The position numbers and the translations under genes are program-made. Positions 1 to 12,150 of a DNA stretch of 64,000 nt are shown here, in pieces. The stretch's first letter is position 1. Every line of letters starts with the position of its first letter. The notes beneath the pieces were generated by a model. It made no database searches. It was not told the origin of the DNA and saw nothing but the letters and a program-made list of their open reading frames with translations. Source of the DNA: Vanilla planifolia (lineage: Eukaryota > Streptophyta > Magnoliopsida > Asparagales > Orchidaceae); contig CM043868.1 of NCBI GenBank assembly GCA_023846275.1, positions 16,091,755 through 16,155,754 of the forward strand, in the 5' to 3' direction.

Positions 1-1636
1 AACAATTAGAAAATTCTATTACTACGATTGTACAAATCTGATATCACTATATTACTAATATGACCTAAGATAGTTAATGGGTTATATCACAAATTGGATA
101 GATAATCCATAATAGGCATGTTCATCAAATAATTGTATTTCTCCAAACCCCATTTCATATTATACAATTTGTGTCTTTGTTATATTTCTAATTTCACATA
201 GTATAACATAACATCAGATATGATATTATATGATTCTTGCCTGATGCTAGTTGAACTAATTAAACTACCTTGTGATCAAATAATTGAACTAACATGCCTA
301 CCTTGGTGACCTTATCCTAAGATTAATTAAATAAAAAGTGTTTAAGGGACCAACAAATAAGAAATGAAGGAAAATGATAGTTAAAGAAATCTTTATATTC
401 ATATGCATAATTATTCAACATATGATGATTTCATTATTGGTTAAGCTTTTTCTTCATGTGATGAAAATTATACTTAGCATGTAGTATAAGCAAACAATGT
501 AATGATTTGTTTGCATGAATAAATGATTTGCTTGTTGAGCTTCTGATGATTGGTTTAATCTATTTTAGCTTATTATTAAAGGGAATGAAGAATCACAACA
601 CATGATTATAGGGAGTAAATAGACTTAGAGGATGTTATCTTGATTTTATCTTTGATTATGCAAAATTTTTTTATAATAATTAATGAACTGTGATTATTGC
701 ATTAGCTACTACTTAGGTTCATTTATTTTCTAATATGAATAATGTTGTTAGATCATTTAACATTATTAGTAAATAATAATAATTTTAAAATATTGTAATG
801 TTAGAATAAGTATTATTTTATTACAAAAGAAAGCTTTTGTGATCACTTGATGCATGATTTCAAATATACTAAAAGATTTATTTTAATAAAAAAATTATGT
901 ATTTTCTTGAATTAAAATAAGCAATTCTAAAATAAAAAGAATAAAATATATTATGTGACATTTTTTTATAATTACAATCATTTTGAAAAACAAAATAAGG
1001 ATGTAACTCTAGGGGAGCTTTGAGAGAAGTTTACATCTTAATATACTTATCTAATTTCAAGTTAATAAAATAGAAGGTAAATATTCTAGTTGTGGGTAAT
1101 GCTACTTCAATAGCAATTTGACATTCTTAGTATCTTGAAATTTTTTATTTTATTTTTGTAGAAAATAGATGAACATTTGACATATATATATGAAACAAAA
1201 TATACAATTTTCTTATAATTAAAATTAATTTTCTATATTGCAGAAAATTTTTGGGTCATTTTGTTTCAAAAAGAATAAAATTATGTACTTTTTGGAAATA
1301 GATTTAATAATAATAAATATTTTCAAGTACAAGGCTTCACAAAAAGGAAGTGATATTTAAAAAACATTAAAAAAATTTTCAAAAATTAAGTAACTTCTTA
1401 TTTTAAAATGTGGATGTGACGATTAAGTAACATGATAGTGGATGATTGAATTGTTCAATAGAATAGAATGAGCCTTAATTTGTAATCCTTTACTTTTTAG
1501 ATTGGTGAATACTTGATGATCTAATGAGATGATTAGACATTATGATGAAATTTAAAAAGCATTAGAAGGCTATTAAATTAGAATGTGAAATTATATGTTA
1601 TTGTATTAGTATATCTTACAAGTACTATAAGTTTAG
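1..1636. other. AT-rich noncoding DNA
   Basis: No open frame of useful length and no recognisable domain on either strand. The stretch is very AT-rich with many short homopolymer runs. I see no terminal repeats that would delimit an element. Confidence 0.6.
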
Positions 1637-2330
1637 AATATGTGTGATGTTTAATTTTGATAGAACATAGCCATTAGAGGGAGTCTTGTGGCCATTTGAG
1701 AGTTAGAAAGAGCTACTTAAAAGCATTCAAACATGGTGTTAGAGATTAATGCTTATTTGAAATATCCTCAACAAATATCTCACATTACTTTCATCATTTC
1801 TAAGAGAGGAGAAGAGCAAGGACAAGATTGCAAGTATTTGATCTCATCTTAACAAACCTTTTCATTCCATATTAAGCTACATTGTAAGTTTTTATATTTA
1901 CTTTTCTTAAGCAATTTTGCATATCTTTTTTATTTCCTTAACATCATGTTAGTGCACCTCTTACTTATAGGCATTGAAACATGATGCTAAAGTCTAATGT
2001 TCAGTTGCATATACATAAGAAGGACACAACTTAGAGATCTTTGCATTGGAAGAGGGAAAAAAGTCATAGGTTTTATCTTGCATCACTTATTACAACCTTA
2101 CATTGAGGTACTTGTATTTTATTTTAAGATATTTTTATAGCATTATGTGATCTAATAATATTGAATCAAATTATAGATTTCTCTTATATTATTTTAATTA
2201 CATTTAGTATACTTCTTATACAAATTATAATTGGGTTATAAGATTATTGTATTTGAGCTTATAATTCATTTATTTGTCCCATTATTAGGATTTTTGTATT
2301 TTCTCTTTGTTTTGGCCTTTTAGTTGTAAG
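1637..2330 (+). repeat. Diverged direct repeat, copy 1
   Basis: This segment matches 3700-4115 in the same orientation. Shared blocks include the 'gccatttga' region, 'tttatcttccatcacttatta'-like sequence, 'agatatttttata' and 'ctctttgttttg'. Copy 1 is longer by roughly 250-290 bp. That extra part begins and ends with similar 'ttagagattaatg'/'ctaaagtctaatg' sequence, so it is probably an internal duplication here or a deletion in the partner. It is likely old LTR or UTR sequence, but no termini are visible. Confidence 0.6.
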
Positions 2331-3354
2331 GTTCTCTGGTTTGTATCTTTGATTGTTGTATCACTCATTTGATGAGAACAAAATCATTGAGTTGTTATTA
2401 AAAATATCTTTTAAATTTTTTCAAATTATATATCACAAGAGCACATAGGTAATTCATGTGCAAAACTTGATCAATTGGCTCAAGGAGCTTGACGATGGTG
2501 TTTGGATATAAATCATAATTGGTACCAAAAGAAACATAATCTTAAGCATCACTTAGAAAAGATCATTATTAAGCCACTTCAATTATTAATAAAATATTAA
2601 AACTTATAAAAGTTTTTTCTACATACTTAGGTTTCAATAAGAATTTGAGTTAGTGCACTTAAATATTTTCAAACTCATTTTTTTTAATCATGTAGTTTGT
2701 TTCAAAGCATGCATACCATTTAGATTATCTACATACATATTCTATGCCTTATAATATTATACTATTTATATATTACATCATTTATTATTACTCTATCAAG
2801 TTAGAATTAAAAAGAAATTATAATTGAGTGAAGAATACTAAATATATACTAATCATACATGTACGAGAACTCCATTACATCATATAATTAGTTAATCTTT
2901 AGAATATACAGCACATTATCTTGGGCAATTAGTAGTTTAAGTAAGCTAGTATTCTAGTCATACATATAAAATACCCTTACTATATAAGTATGTTTATATT
3001 TTCCTAAGAGGTGTCTATTGAAGTTCATATTTATTAAGAGTTGTACAATACAATATCACCTTTTATACTTATATGATCCATCATTTTGAAAGATTGAAGA
3101 TGGGATCAAGTTAAGTAATATGTGTATGAATTACAAGTTGTAATGTCATACATGTATAATATCACTTTCATACATGTATAAACTTGTTATCATGAGAAAG
3201 AACTTAGGCTTTGAGAGAGCAAATTTCCATCGTATAAGCATGATATCACTTTTGTACCTGTATGATATCAGTTCACTTAGTTAAACTTTAAGAAGATTTA
3301 TTCTATTTATAATTATATGATGCTTTATCATTCAAGAATGATCTTTTATCAAAT
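2331..3354. other. AT-rich spacer with short palindromic motifs
   Basis: Noncoding. Contains repeated short motifs such as 'catacatgtat' and 'gatatcac' around 3,140-3,270, which resemble the minisatellite just downstream. No gene seen. Confidence 0.5.
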
Positions 3355-3710
3355 TAAGAAATCATATAATATCAACACATATGATATGTGAATCATACAA
3401 GTATTATTAGTTTAGTCTTTCAATAATTAAGAAATTATATAATATCATACTTATATGAACTATAGATATAAAAGTAACTTTTAGTCTAGTCTTTTAATAA
3501 CTTTGAAACTATATAAAATTATGCTTATATGATCTATGGATCATATAAGTGTTATCAGTTCAATCTTTTATAACTAAAAAATTATATAATATCATACTTA
3601 TATGATCTATGAATTATATAAGTATTATTAATTTGGAATGTGAAATTGCATAATATCATACTGGTATGATTTGTGGATCACATATGTAATGTCAGTTCAA
3701 AATGTGTGTA
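3355..3710 (+). repeat. ~72-bp minisatellite, about five units
   Basis: Five degenerate head-to-tail units begin near 3355, 3428, 3502, 3575 and 3640, giving spacings of about 73, 74, 73 and 65 bp. Each unit holds an 'aaattatataatatcatac' block followed by 'tatgatctatg' and 'ataagtattat'-type sequence. The unit contains partly palindromic ATCATA...TATGAT sequence. Confidence 0.7.
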
Positions 3711-4115
3711 AGAGCTAATTTTGACTAGTTTTTAACATAGTGATTAGAGAAAGACATGGAGCCATTTGAAAGCAAGAAAAATGGGATAATTAAAGATAAA
3801 AACTTGGTGTTAAAGATTAATGATCATCTATATATCCATGAGAAGGGTATAACTTGAAAAGCTTCTTTATATTGGAAGAAGGAAGAGTAAGGTCATGGGT
3901 GGTTTTATCTTCCATCACTTATTATAGCCTAACGTAAAGCAGACTTGCATTTTATTTAAAGATATTTTTATAACATTATTTGTTGTAAGGACATTGAATA
4001 AATTACATATTTTTCTAAAATTATAAGATCATTATATCTGAGCTTGAAATTGGTTTATTTGTCTGATTTTTTAGATTTTTTTGTATTTTTCTCTTTGTTT
4101 TGATCTTTTAACTAA
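3700..4115 (+). repeat. Diverged direct repeat, copy 2
   Basis: Second copy of the segment at 1637-2330, same orientation, about 2 kb downstream. Alignable blocks run from 'aatgtgtgta...ttaacatag' to 'ctctttgttttgatctttta'. Divergence is high by eye, so the duplication is old. Confidence 0.6.
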
Positions 4116-4656
4116 AGTTTTTTTCTATCCCAATTTTTAAGAAATCCTGTACTTGGATGTGACAAAAAGAGAGTACTTGTTTAAATTAACCCCAGTTAGC
4201 TATGACAAAACTATAATGGAATATAATGCAAACCTAGTCATTTTTTTGGTGGTAGATGTAGATTCAAGTTTAGATTAAATCATCTAAAATTCATATTATA
4301 CTCTTTATTATTCTTGGACTCACAAAAAAAATGTAAAACTAAACAACATTTGAAACAATTTTTTATAATAACAATTAAGATAAATTAGGGATTTTCTTGA
4401 CTTGATCATTTTGAGTTGTATGAATTTGCTTGAGAAAGAACTTATGTTTTAAACATGAATCTAATAGATATGTTGTAAGATTACTCAAATTGTTAGTTTC
4501 AATTTAAGAGATTTATATTATTATCTTGAACTATTAAATTTAGCTTGAGTTGATCGAATATAATTTGCGAAAACAAAAAATCTCTATTACTATTTTAATT
4601 AATGTTTGAAATCAAATTTATTTGAGTGGGTGATTTGGTTTGAATTTTTTCTATAT
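4116..4656. other. AT-rich noncoding DNA
   Basis: Nothing recognisable. Short open frames here overlap each other on opposite strands and have low-complexity composition. Confidence 0.5.
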
Positions 4657-5610
4657 TGTAATTTGCTGAATTCCTCCTTTCTCTCTCCCCTTTTCTTATT
4701 GACATTACACCCTTTTAATATTTTTAACAATTCACACATGGAGAGGATATTGAGATGTATACAAAGCGAGATGTGTGACAATTGTAATGGTTTGTGTCAT
4801 TATTTTTTCTTTGCTTTTGTTATTTCTTTTTGTCTTTTTATTTGATCTTTCAACTCTTTATACTATCATTTATAATATAGTGGAGAATTACAAAATTTTA
4901 TTAGGAATAGATAAGATTAACTTACAGTTTTAAATTTTCAAAAAGGTGATCGACCCATCAAGTTTTTAATTTAGCTACCTTCAAGATGTCTTATGTCAAC
5001 CTCTTAAATTGAAGGGGGATAATATCATTAACGTTTCTTAAAAATACATATCATTGATAGTTTTGCAAACTTATTTCTATAGGAAAACCTTGTAAGATTT
5101 ATTGTTATGACCTTGTAAATGCATTCCTTTCCTACAAGAGCTATTACAAATAGATTATCTAAGAAACTCATTCTACCTTGAGGGCAGATACCAAAATAAA
5201 ACTTATTATTACCTAATCCTCAAGTGTAGGAAACATAGTCAATGGTGAAGGGATGAGGTTAAACTTTATACTTCAAGGTCTTGAATTTATGTATTAGCAT
5301 GAGAGAAAAATAAAGAATATTGTTGAAGACCTTTTATTAGGCAAGAGAGAGAGGGAAATGATTGAGCTTTTAGAGGTCATTAATAAAAATGGTCAAGGGA
5401 AAGCATTTTTGAGATAATGATGAATAGAAGAGTAATAATTAATACCAATTCTTCTTAAGATCTTCATGCAACAAAAAATCATCAAAAAGGGGAGAGAAGA
5501 AGGTAATATCATTCTTTTTGAGACATTTGTATAATGCAGTAGTGACAAAAGGATGGAGAGGAGAGAAAGAGTATGCTTTTTGGAGTCTACATGTAATAGA
5601 ACAATGATGA
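4657..5610 (-). repeat. ~950-bp LTR-like repeat, left copy
   Basis: This segment is clearly homologous over nearly its whole length to 29954-30923, same orientation. Shared blocks include 'cacatggagaggatattgag', 'gcgagatgtgtgacaattgt' and 'ttttggagtctacatgtaat'. Read on the minus strand it would start TGTTCTATT and end AATTACA, so TG...CA ends are possible. It lies just downstream of the minus-strand gypsy relic, where a 3' LTR would be expected. Against this, no polypurine tract adjoins its inner edge, and degenerate units of similar sequence continue to about 5,760. Confidence 0.6.
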
Positions 5611-5869
5611 AGTTAAGAAAAAGTTAAGACCTTGTTTTTCATCTCCTTCATGCAAGAGTTACAAGAAAGGTGAAGAGAAATGAGAAGACCATTTCTCTTG
5701 AAGCATTTCAATATTAAAGCAATGATGAAGGAAGTCGAGGGTGAGCTAATCAAGCTTCTAAGTGTTTGGTCAAGTTGTTTGTGAGGAACAAGTTTTATGT
5801 GATATTGAAATAACTTGATTAATTTTGAGAGTGAATTCAAACATGTTGATTTAGCAAAAAAATCTATAT
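5611..5869. other. Degenerate continuation of the LTR-like repeat
   Basis: Contains blocks ('cttcatgcaag...', 'gaagcatttcaat', 'aagcaatgatgaagg') resembling the last ~200 bp of the 4657-5610 repeat. This suggests an internal ~100-bp repeat structure that has decayed. No coding signal. Confidence 0.4.
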
Positions 5870-6059
5870 TGATGGACTTTCAGGTGATATTACAAAGATT
5901 AAGAATCAAGTGCTTACTTATTTCAACTTAGAAGAGAATCTTTGTTTGAGCTAATAAGTTATTCTTACTCCAAGTCCATGGAAATTTGACAACATCTATC
6001 AGAATATGATAGATATTTGGTTCTATAATTTCTTTGATAAGGTATAACCCTTACTAATT

Positions 6060-7170
6060 TAGAGCTAGTTTGTTAAAGTTCTCTTTTTTTACTTTGATAC
6101 TTCACATTTTTTGAGAATAAAACCCCCAATCTTCAGAGGATGTCTTTTAAAATTTTTACTGAAGTACTTTTTCATACTTCACTTTCTATAAAGTTGATTT
6201 AAATGCATCATAAAACATTTTTCTTCAAGTTATTCTAGTTCAAGCTTCTCGATTTCCTAGTTCATTTGTTGGACATTAACTACGTCTTAGTATTTTCAAA
6301 GTATTTAGACTCATAAAGCAGAGTAATTTATTTCAATCAAGAGCATGGCATTAGGGCCATAGATCATAAAGTATGGGAAACTCCTATAGTAGTAAAAGAA
6401 GTGGTTTGATATGTCCATTGCTCAACACAAAGCTTGTCAATGCAATCCTTTTTTTTTCTTTTCAAGGAAGGGCTTTAGAACCTTTAATAGGATTTTATTT
6501 GCTACCAAATATTGATCATTTATTTAGGGATGGGCTACAAACACATATTTTATGTGACAACTATATTTATTATAGCAGTTTTAAAGTACCTTAGCATGAA
6601 ATATGTCAGCATCAAACTGACAAGCTAAAGAAAATTTTAATCAATTAAATATGTCCATTCAAAGAAAGTTAAAGAATTTGCCTCAATCCATTTAGAAAGT
6701 AATCGATTGTAATGAGAAGGAATGTTCTTACACCTTTGGTTATAGGAAAAAATAAAGGAAATCCATACCCCAGATAGAGAAAGACTAAGAAATATTTATG
6801 ACTTTCATTGTGGCTACTAATTGTTAAGAAAGACGAACATGAAGCTAGGACCCTTTGTATATTTTAATAATGAGTGCAATATCATTTTGTACAGTGGATT
6901 GAAAAATCTTTATTTTGTAATTTTTATGGATAAACTATAACTAGAGGTATGGTTGTCATATTCTTCTGAATATATTTTTTTATGATATGTTGAACCTCTG
7001 ATGGATGGACACACATGAGTAAAAGCTTAAGGTGGGATTTTCAATAGAGCTGATCTTTGATTAAGACATATCATTAAGCCTATCGTTTGACATTTTTTAC
7101 ATCTGATTTGTGATGAGATAAGGCTTTTGTCTTAAGGTAGGCGTTTAGGGATTAAGCAAATAGGGCTCTT
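6060..7170 (-). pseudogene. Gypsy relic: integrase
   Basis: The best block is near 6,300-6,430: 'WTYQTTSFTTIG' followed by a 'LYDLWPNAMLLIEI' stretch, which matches the C-terminal part of Tat integrase (WayRTT...TGeTPf.LvYG.EAviP.Ei). A further block near 6,100-6,170 ('HPLKIGGFIL') fits the 'F.vGDlVLrk' tail. The catalytic core is very degraded. Many breaks. Confidence 0.65.
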
Positions 7171-7249
7171 GAGACTGAGTACTATTATTTTCATAGTCAT
7201 TATGGATGGTTTTTTAAGAGGGAGAAAATCTTTCTTAGGGTCTCATTAT

Positions 7250-8170
7250 TTGTCTAATGGGTCTACCTTTTGATTTTGTTTGCGAGGGATTTGAGCGAGG
7301 CATGGTTGATCAAACTTTTGTTGAAGTGTTTGTATTATTACTCCATAAGCTTGGAGAATTGGGTCCTTGATCTTAAATGAATCATTAACTTAATTAACAA
7401 CTAGTTCTAAGTCATTGAAGATCAATAGGTGTTTGACTCCAAGCCTCAAAGTAAACTTCAATTTGGCTATCAAAGCTTCACATTCAACTTAGTTGTTTGT
7501 GACTAGACAATTAATTTTAATTCCTTTTTATAGCTTAACTTATTTTGGGTTTAACAGAATAATCAATCTTACATGAATCTTGTCTCAAATCTTCATCCAC
7601 AAATAGCTTCTAGGTGTTTAATCATAAAGGCTTAAGTTCAACTTTGAGGGAAACTCCCTCAACCAAAAAATCAATGAGAACATGAGATTTAAGGAAAAGG
7701 TGATGCATGAAATCAATATCTAATTTATTTATTTTAGCAACTTTATTAAGATCTCTATTGATTGGACCATACATTTTAATGGTTTTCCTATAACAATGTT
7801 GGAGGTGTGGGATTGAAAGTATTGTCAAATTTATTCAATATACATGAAGAAAGACAAAATCATATTTTTTTAGTGAGAAATATCTTATTTGGCATCTTCT
7901 TGAGTATAAGAGACACAATAAATGAGGTGTTGTATACCTTTGTCTTCTTGAATTATTACAAAACTACTTAAAGATGCTAAGTAAGCAAACAATGGTTCTC
8001 TAAGTACTGTATTACTCAAAATAAGGGAATGAGATAGATAAGTTTTGAGATCCTAAAAGTTCATCTCATAATCATTAGTCCATTATAATATGGTCTTGTT
8101 GCAAAGAAGTTTAAGAAATGGTTAGGCTTTTTATTCTGGTTTAAAAATGAAATGACAATCCAACAATACA
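7250..8170 (-). pseudogene. Gypsy relic: RNase H and archaeal-type RNase H
   Basis: The first part carries 'GIQHLIYCVS' and a 'YFQSHT' block typical of the RNase H following gypsy RT. Further on, 'ECEALIAKLKFTLRLGVKHL', 'LELVVN' and 'QIPRKQN' match the archaeal-type RNase H (NNeAEYEALiaGL, SqLVvnQv, iPR.qN) found in Tat elements and in plant RNase H proteins. Several breaks. Confidence 0.75.
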
Positions 8171-9010
8171 TCTAGCTAGGCATTAGACTTCTTTTGTGGT
8201 CTTCAAAGAAGTCATGTCTAAAAGACCATTTACCTTCTTTGGAATTGGTTTGATTCTTTCCCTTAATACCATTTTGCCAAAAAAAATTCTTGAGGATATG
8301 CAAAAAGTGAATTTTATATGGTTGAACTTTATGTTAAAGTTTTTATAAGTCTCAAAAGTTTCCTTTAAGTCTTATAGATATGTCTTGAAAGAAGTGCTTT
8401 TTACTAAGAGGTTATTCATATAAGTCTAGAGGTTTATATTTTTCTAACTCTATAACACGATGTTAATCATCCTTTAAAAAGTTGTCAAAATGTTCTTGAG
8501 TATGAGGGCATGACTCTAAAAAAAAGGCTTCCAAAATTAATAATGAATGCAATTTTTTCTTCATCTTTTTTAGCCATCTTAATTTGATGGTATTTTGATA
8601 ATGCATCTAGAAAGATGAAATAGGTGAAGCCAATGACCAAATCCATGACGCTATTAGGTCGAGGTAAAGGATATGAGTTCTTTGGCTAACATAATTGAGA
8701 TTGGTGAGTCGACGACATGCACCATTTGCCACTCCTTTTTTTTTTCTAAGTACTACAGTTGCTAACCATTTGAGATAGTAGATTGGTCGAATAAAATTGG
8801 TTTCAAGGAGATTAAATACTTTTTCTTTGAATGTTTTTTCTTATTGATGGTAAATACTCATTTCTTTTGTCGGATGGTCAAGACTCCTAAATGTATATGG
8901 AGATTTAGTTTGTTGAGGGGTATATACTTGGTATGCCTAAGGGCTCTCATGAAAAAATATTAAGATACTCATCCAAAAACTTAAGGGTGACCTCTCTTTC
9001 TTTTTCATCT
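8170..9010 (-). pseudogene. Gypsy relic: reverse transcriptase
   Basis: Blocks such as 'WLATVVLRKKKG', 'YFIFLDALSKYHQIKMA' and 'FIINFGSLFFRVMP' match the conserved Ty3/gypsy RT blocks (WlanvVlVkK, fmDaysGYnQIkM, FiTdfG...vMPfGL). The YVDD block is not readable. Many breaks. Gypsy rather than copia is clear from the spacing and from the QIKM motif. Confidence 0.8.
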
Positions 9011-9239
9011 TGATTGGTAGGAATAGAGTTTCAGGGTCAAATGATTCAAGAGAAAATGAGAGACAAGGTTAATGACCTCCATTGTTAGGAGCTTAATAAT
9101 TGACTTAGTATGTTTTTTATAATATTTAGGTAACATCTTCTTGACTACAAAAGGTGTTATTATTCTTAAACCACTCCTAATGAGGTATTGAATTTTATTA
9201 AAATGTGTGGTGTCAAGATTTCTATTTTGAATGTGCTTG

Positions 9240-9560
9240 TTGTTGGTTTTTTAGGATAGCACAATAAAGAGATGGATTACTGATGATATAAAGTAAGTCA
9301 AATGAATGATTGAGTGAGAATATGTTACTATTATTAGTAGCTACATAAGGTCCTTCTGGTTTAAAAGATTCTCCAAAGAAATTCATAATTGAACTTGTGG
9401 TTGGGAGGATATAGTTTCAACTATTATCAATTTTGTTGAAAGTATCGAGAAAAATGATATCAATTGAATTTCTAGAGTTAATGGCATGCAACAAACCTCA
9501 ACATTAGTAATTATTCTTGAAATTACTATAGTATGGTCATAGATGTGGAGTCATCCTTCT
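9240..9560 (-). pseudogene. Gypsy relic: protease region
   Basis: Short blocks resemble the protease region of Tat-type elements, chiefly the 'GESFKPEGP' stretch, which corresponds to the conserved 'GE.v.peG' part. The catalytic region is too decayed to read. Assignment rests partly on position, immediately upstream of the RT. Confidence 0.55.
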
Positions 9561-9600
9561 TAATTTTAAGTTAGTTGACAATATTTAGTATGAGCTATGA

Positions 9601-10147
9601 TACTTAATGATGTTAATGAATTGACAAACAGTGGTATGAATTATAGACATGTATTCAATTCAAAGTAGTTGGAGAACACTAGAACATTGTCTTTAATTAT
9701 ACTTAGAATAATCCATTAGATATTTTACCATAGCTATGAATCACATAACAAACACATTTGAATTATGATTAAAATATGTTTGAATAGAATTGTTGTGATG
9801 GTTAATAAGTTTTATCTTTTAATATTTTATGTACAAAAAATATAAAAGTTAGTTCATTTAATATTCAATCTTTCGTCCATTTGATACTCACAAGATTGAA
9901 AAAAGGGCCAAATTTAAGAAATTGTTATCAAAGATAACCTAAATGGCAATCAAAGTTCCTTTTATTATAATAAAAGAAATAAACACTGATGTAGGAGCTG
10001 ATTTAGAATTCAAATATGTTGTAATCTACTGCTTCTTTAGGTATATCAAACCCAATAACCAAGTTGATGGGATGCTTAATACACATACACACAACACAAT
10101 AGGCATAACATTGCGTTTCAAAAAGCTACAAACAAACAGTCCCTTAG
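9601..10147. other. AT-rich sequence between gypsy relic and LINE
   Basis: No coding signal that I can recognise. It could be the remains of gypsy gag or leader interrupted by the LINE, but nothing in the sequence proves this. Confidence 0.4.
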
Positions 10148-10198
10148 TTTTTTTTCTTGATTATAAGCAAACGTTTTGCTTAACGTACAGATGATCTT

Positions 10199-10909
10199 CT
10201 ATGGAGGATCAAACAAAAAGTCTTTTAGTAGGGTTTCACAAAGAGGCTCGGGGAGGGGCGTACCCCATCCCCACGCGAAGTCTGAAACACAAACAGCGCG
10301 TGTGGCCCAATCCGCCAGCGCGTTTCTCTCCCTGAGGATATGCGATGTTGTGAGCGCGCTCAGGTTCCGTGCATGCTGAAGCGCCAATGCATAACAGCCT
10401 CCCTTAGGAGGATTCTCGAGGAGGTTACGCACCACCTGCTCGACGTGCATCGAGTCTGTTTGAAGCTCTGCAGCATGAAATTCAGGTAGAGTGTTCCTTA
10501 GCATCTCTAAGGCGTCCAACATCGCCAGTGTCTCTATTTCCTCCGTAACGTACAAGTGATACCACCTTCTGGCCACCAGTAGGGGCTTCCCGAAGTGATC
10601 CCGTGCCACTAATCCAATACCCGAAGTATCCTCTCTAACCGTAGCATCAAAGTTAATCATGATCCAACCAGTGGGGGGAACCCAGACGTAGGCTACCTTC
10701 AGCTTGGAGAAGCTGCATGGGTTCCCACAAGACTTGGATGGGTACTGATTACAACGCTTTGTTGCAGCAGACACTTCAATTTGAACCTTTAGCCAAAGGG
10801 TTCTGTGGTGAAGTGGTTGTTCATTCTGTCTCTTTAAATTCTGTTCTCCCATATATAAAACATGATCATTGCAAGGGTCGTTGCATGAGCTCTGCCATCT
10901 CCTTGCCAC
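10199..10909 (-). pseudogene. LINE ORF2 C-terminus: RNase H domain (RVT_3)
   Basis: An uninterrupted 236-residue frame. Residues from about 95 onward form an RNase H-like domain, with candidate catalytic acids in the usual order: D in 'INFDATV', E in 'EEIETLAMLDAL', D in 'LQTDSMHV' and D in 'RNALADWAT'. This family degrades the RNA strand of RNA:DNA hybrids and sits at the C-terminus of many plant LINEs. The frame ends in 'FLFDPP' and stop, only about 50 bp before the poly-T run that marks the LINE 3' end, so this is the natural ORF2 end. The methionine at its start is simply the first in frame; the true protein began far upstream in ORF2. Confidence 0.85.
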
Positions 10910-10941
10910 ACATTGGGCGATCCTATGAACTCTTTAACACG

Positions 10942-11480
10942 CTACAAAAAAGCCTCCCCGCTGCGCTCCATAGAAGGGGTTCCCAGCGCATCCACGACCT
11001 CGCGCACATGGCACGCATTCCATAGCTCTTGTGCGCGAGGGCATTCCCATAAAACATGCTGCAAGGTCTCTACTTCATCAAAACCCCATTTACACTTGCT
11101 ACTATCAGCCAGCTTCCTGTGCATCAACCACACCGTTGTAGGTAGATAGTTCCTCACAAGCCTCCAGATGAATAAACAAACACGCGGCAGCATGCCCATA
11201 TTCCATATCCCCTTAGCTTGCTTCCTGACACCGTTCACCTGCATCCCATCCCTCCTATTTGCGTCATGCTTAAGATGTTTGTAAAATCGGTTGTTGTCAT
11301 TTTGCTCCAAACCCGTATTAGCTTGAACAAGAACGTCCTCATTATACAAATGAGCCCAAGGCAGATGCATAATCCTTTCAAATAATGGATCGCCAGCCTA
11401 GGAACGAATCTTTTCCTCATCCCACACGCCAATCTTGATGATACATTCGCCCACAAGAGTCGGCCACTGAGTATTCATGT
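10942..11480 (-). pseudogene. LINE ORF2: post-RT region and zf-RVT domain
   Basis: The frame at 10942-11370 shows the zf-RVT pattern: 'GIWNMGMLPRVCLFIWRLV' followed by 'CKWGFDEVETLQHVLWECP', matching W...P.K...FlWr......t...L......C..C...E...HlL..C. The known role is a zinc-binding segment after the RT in plant LINEs. Just upstream (11,380-11,600 in broken frames) are pieces like 'HGSSCSFTEDNWI' and 'IGVWDEEKIRS', which belong to the region normally following the RT thumb. A stop codon separates the two parts ('IRS*AGD'). Confidence 0.8.
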
Positions 11481-11499
11481 TTATGTAGGTGGGTCAACA

Positions 11500-12150
11500 G
11501 TTAATCGGGAGGAAATCAATCCAGTTATCCTCAGTAAAACTACAAGAACTTCCATGCCGGAGCCTTATTTTTCCGTATACCACTAATCATAGACAGAACT
11601 TCCTTCTTAGTCACCTTATCTCCCAACATAGTTGCCTGTTCACCGCTAATACATGCTCGCATGACAAATTACAGCTCCGAAAGCATGCGGTATTTGCCCC
11701 GCCACTTCGCCTCAAAGAATTGCGCAATGAGGTGCCAATGCTCTCAGTAGTAGTTGCATCATTCCCCACGTCATCTCTCAAGAGCACAATGAAATTGCAA
11801 CGCACGCACACGGTTGCTGCGGCATGGAACAACTTAGTATTGTGGTCACCCAAGTGCACTCAATGAACTTTTGCTCTTTGCCACCACCATTTTTCTTCGT
11901 GCGTGCTGCCACGATGAAATTTCGCGATCAGATGTCCAAGATGCATGTGTTCCGCAACATCCAACCCCACCTGCGACTCTTTAATCTGTAAATTGTTAAT
12001 ATTGCGCTCTAGTTCTGCATTATTCCTTATGATGTTTCCCATTGCCTTCTTGCTCCAACTACGCAAGGCCATAAGCGAATTATGAAATTTAGTGGATAAA
12101 TCCTACATGCTTCCACCCTTAGTGCGCCTCCTCCAAGCACTGTAAACCAC
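11500..12150 (-). pseudogene. LINE ORF2: EN-RT linker, RT core missing
   Basis: Frames at 11860-12072 and 11611-11859 hold the linker typical of plant LINE ORF2: 'LRSWSKKAMGNI', 'EEKWWWQRAKVH' and 'LGDHNTKLFHAAA'. These correspond to the segment just before the RT. Beyond about 11,610 the next recognisable piece is already from after the RT thumb. The RT palm and fingers, normally around 300-400 residues including F/YxDD, are therefore absent. One stop codon lies between the two linker frames. This copy could not have encoded a working RT. Confidence 0.75.

Larger units (their letters stand above)
5870..9600 (-). mobile_element. Ty3/gypsy relic, Tat/Ogre-like pol
   Basis: Minus-strand translations show, in element order from high to low coordinate, aspartic protease, reverse transcriptase, RNase H, a second (archaeal-type) RNase H and integrase. 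The second RNase H next to the first is the known hallmark of the Tat lineage of plant Ty3/gypsy elements. The element is heavily broken, with dozens of breaks, and is clearly old. Gag is not recognisable; if present it would lie above 9.6 kb and may have been split by the LINE that begins near 10.15 kb. The LTR-like repeats at 4657-5610 and 29954-30923 are candidates for its LTRs, but this is unproven. Confidence 0.8.
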
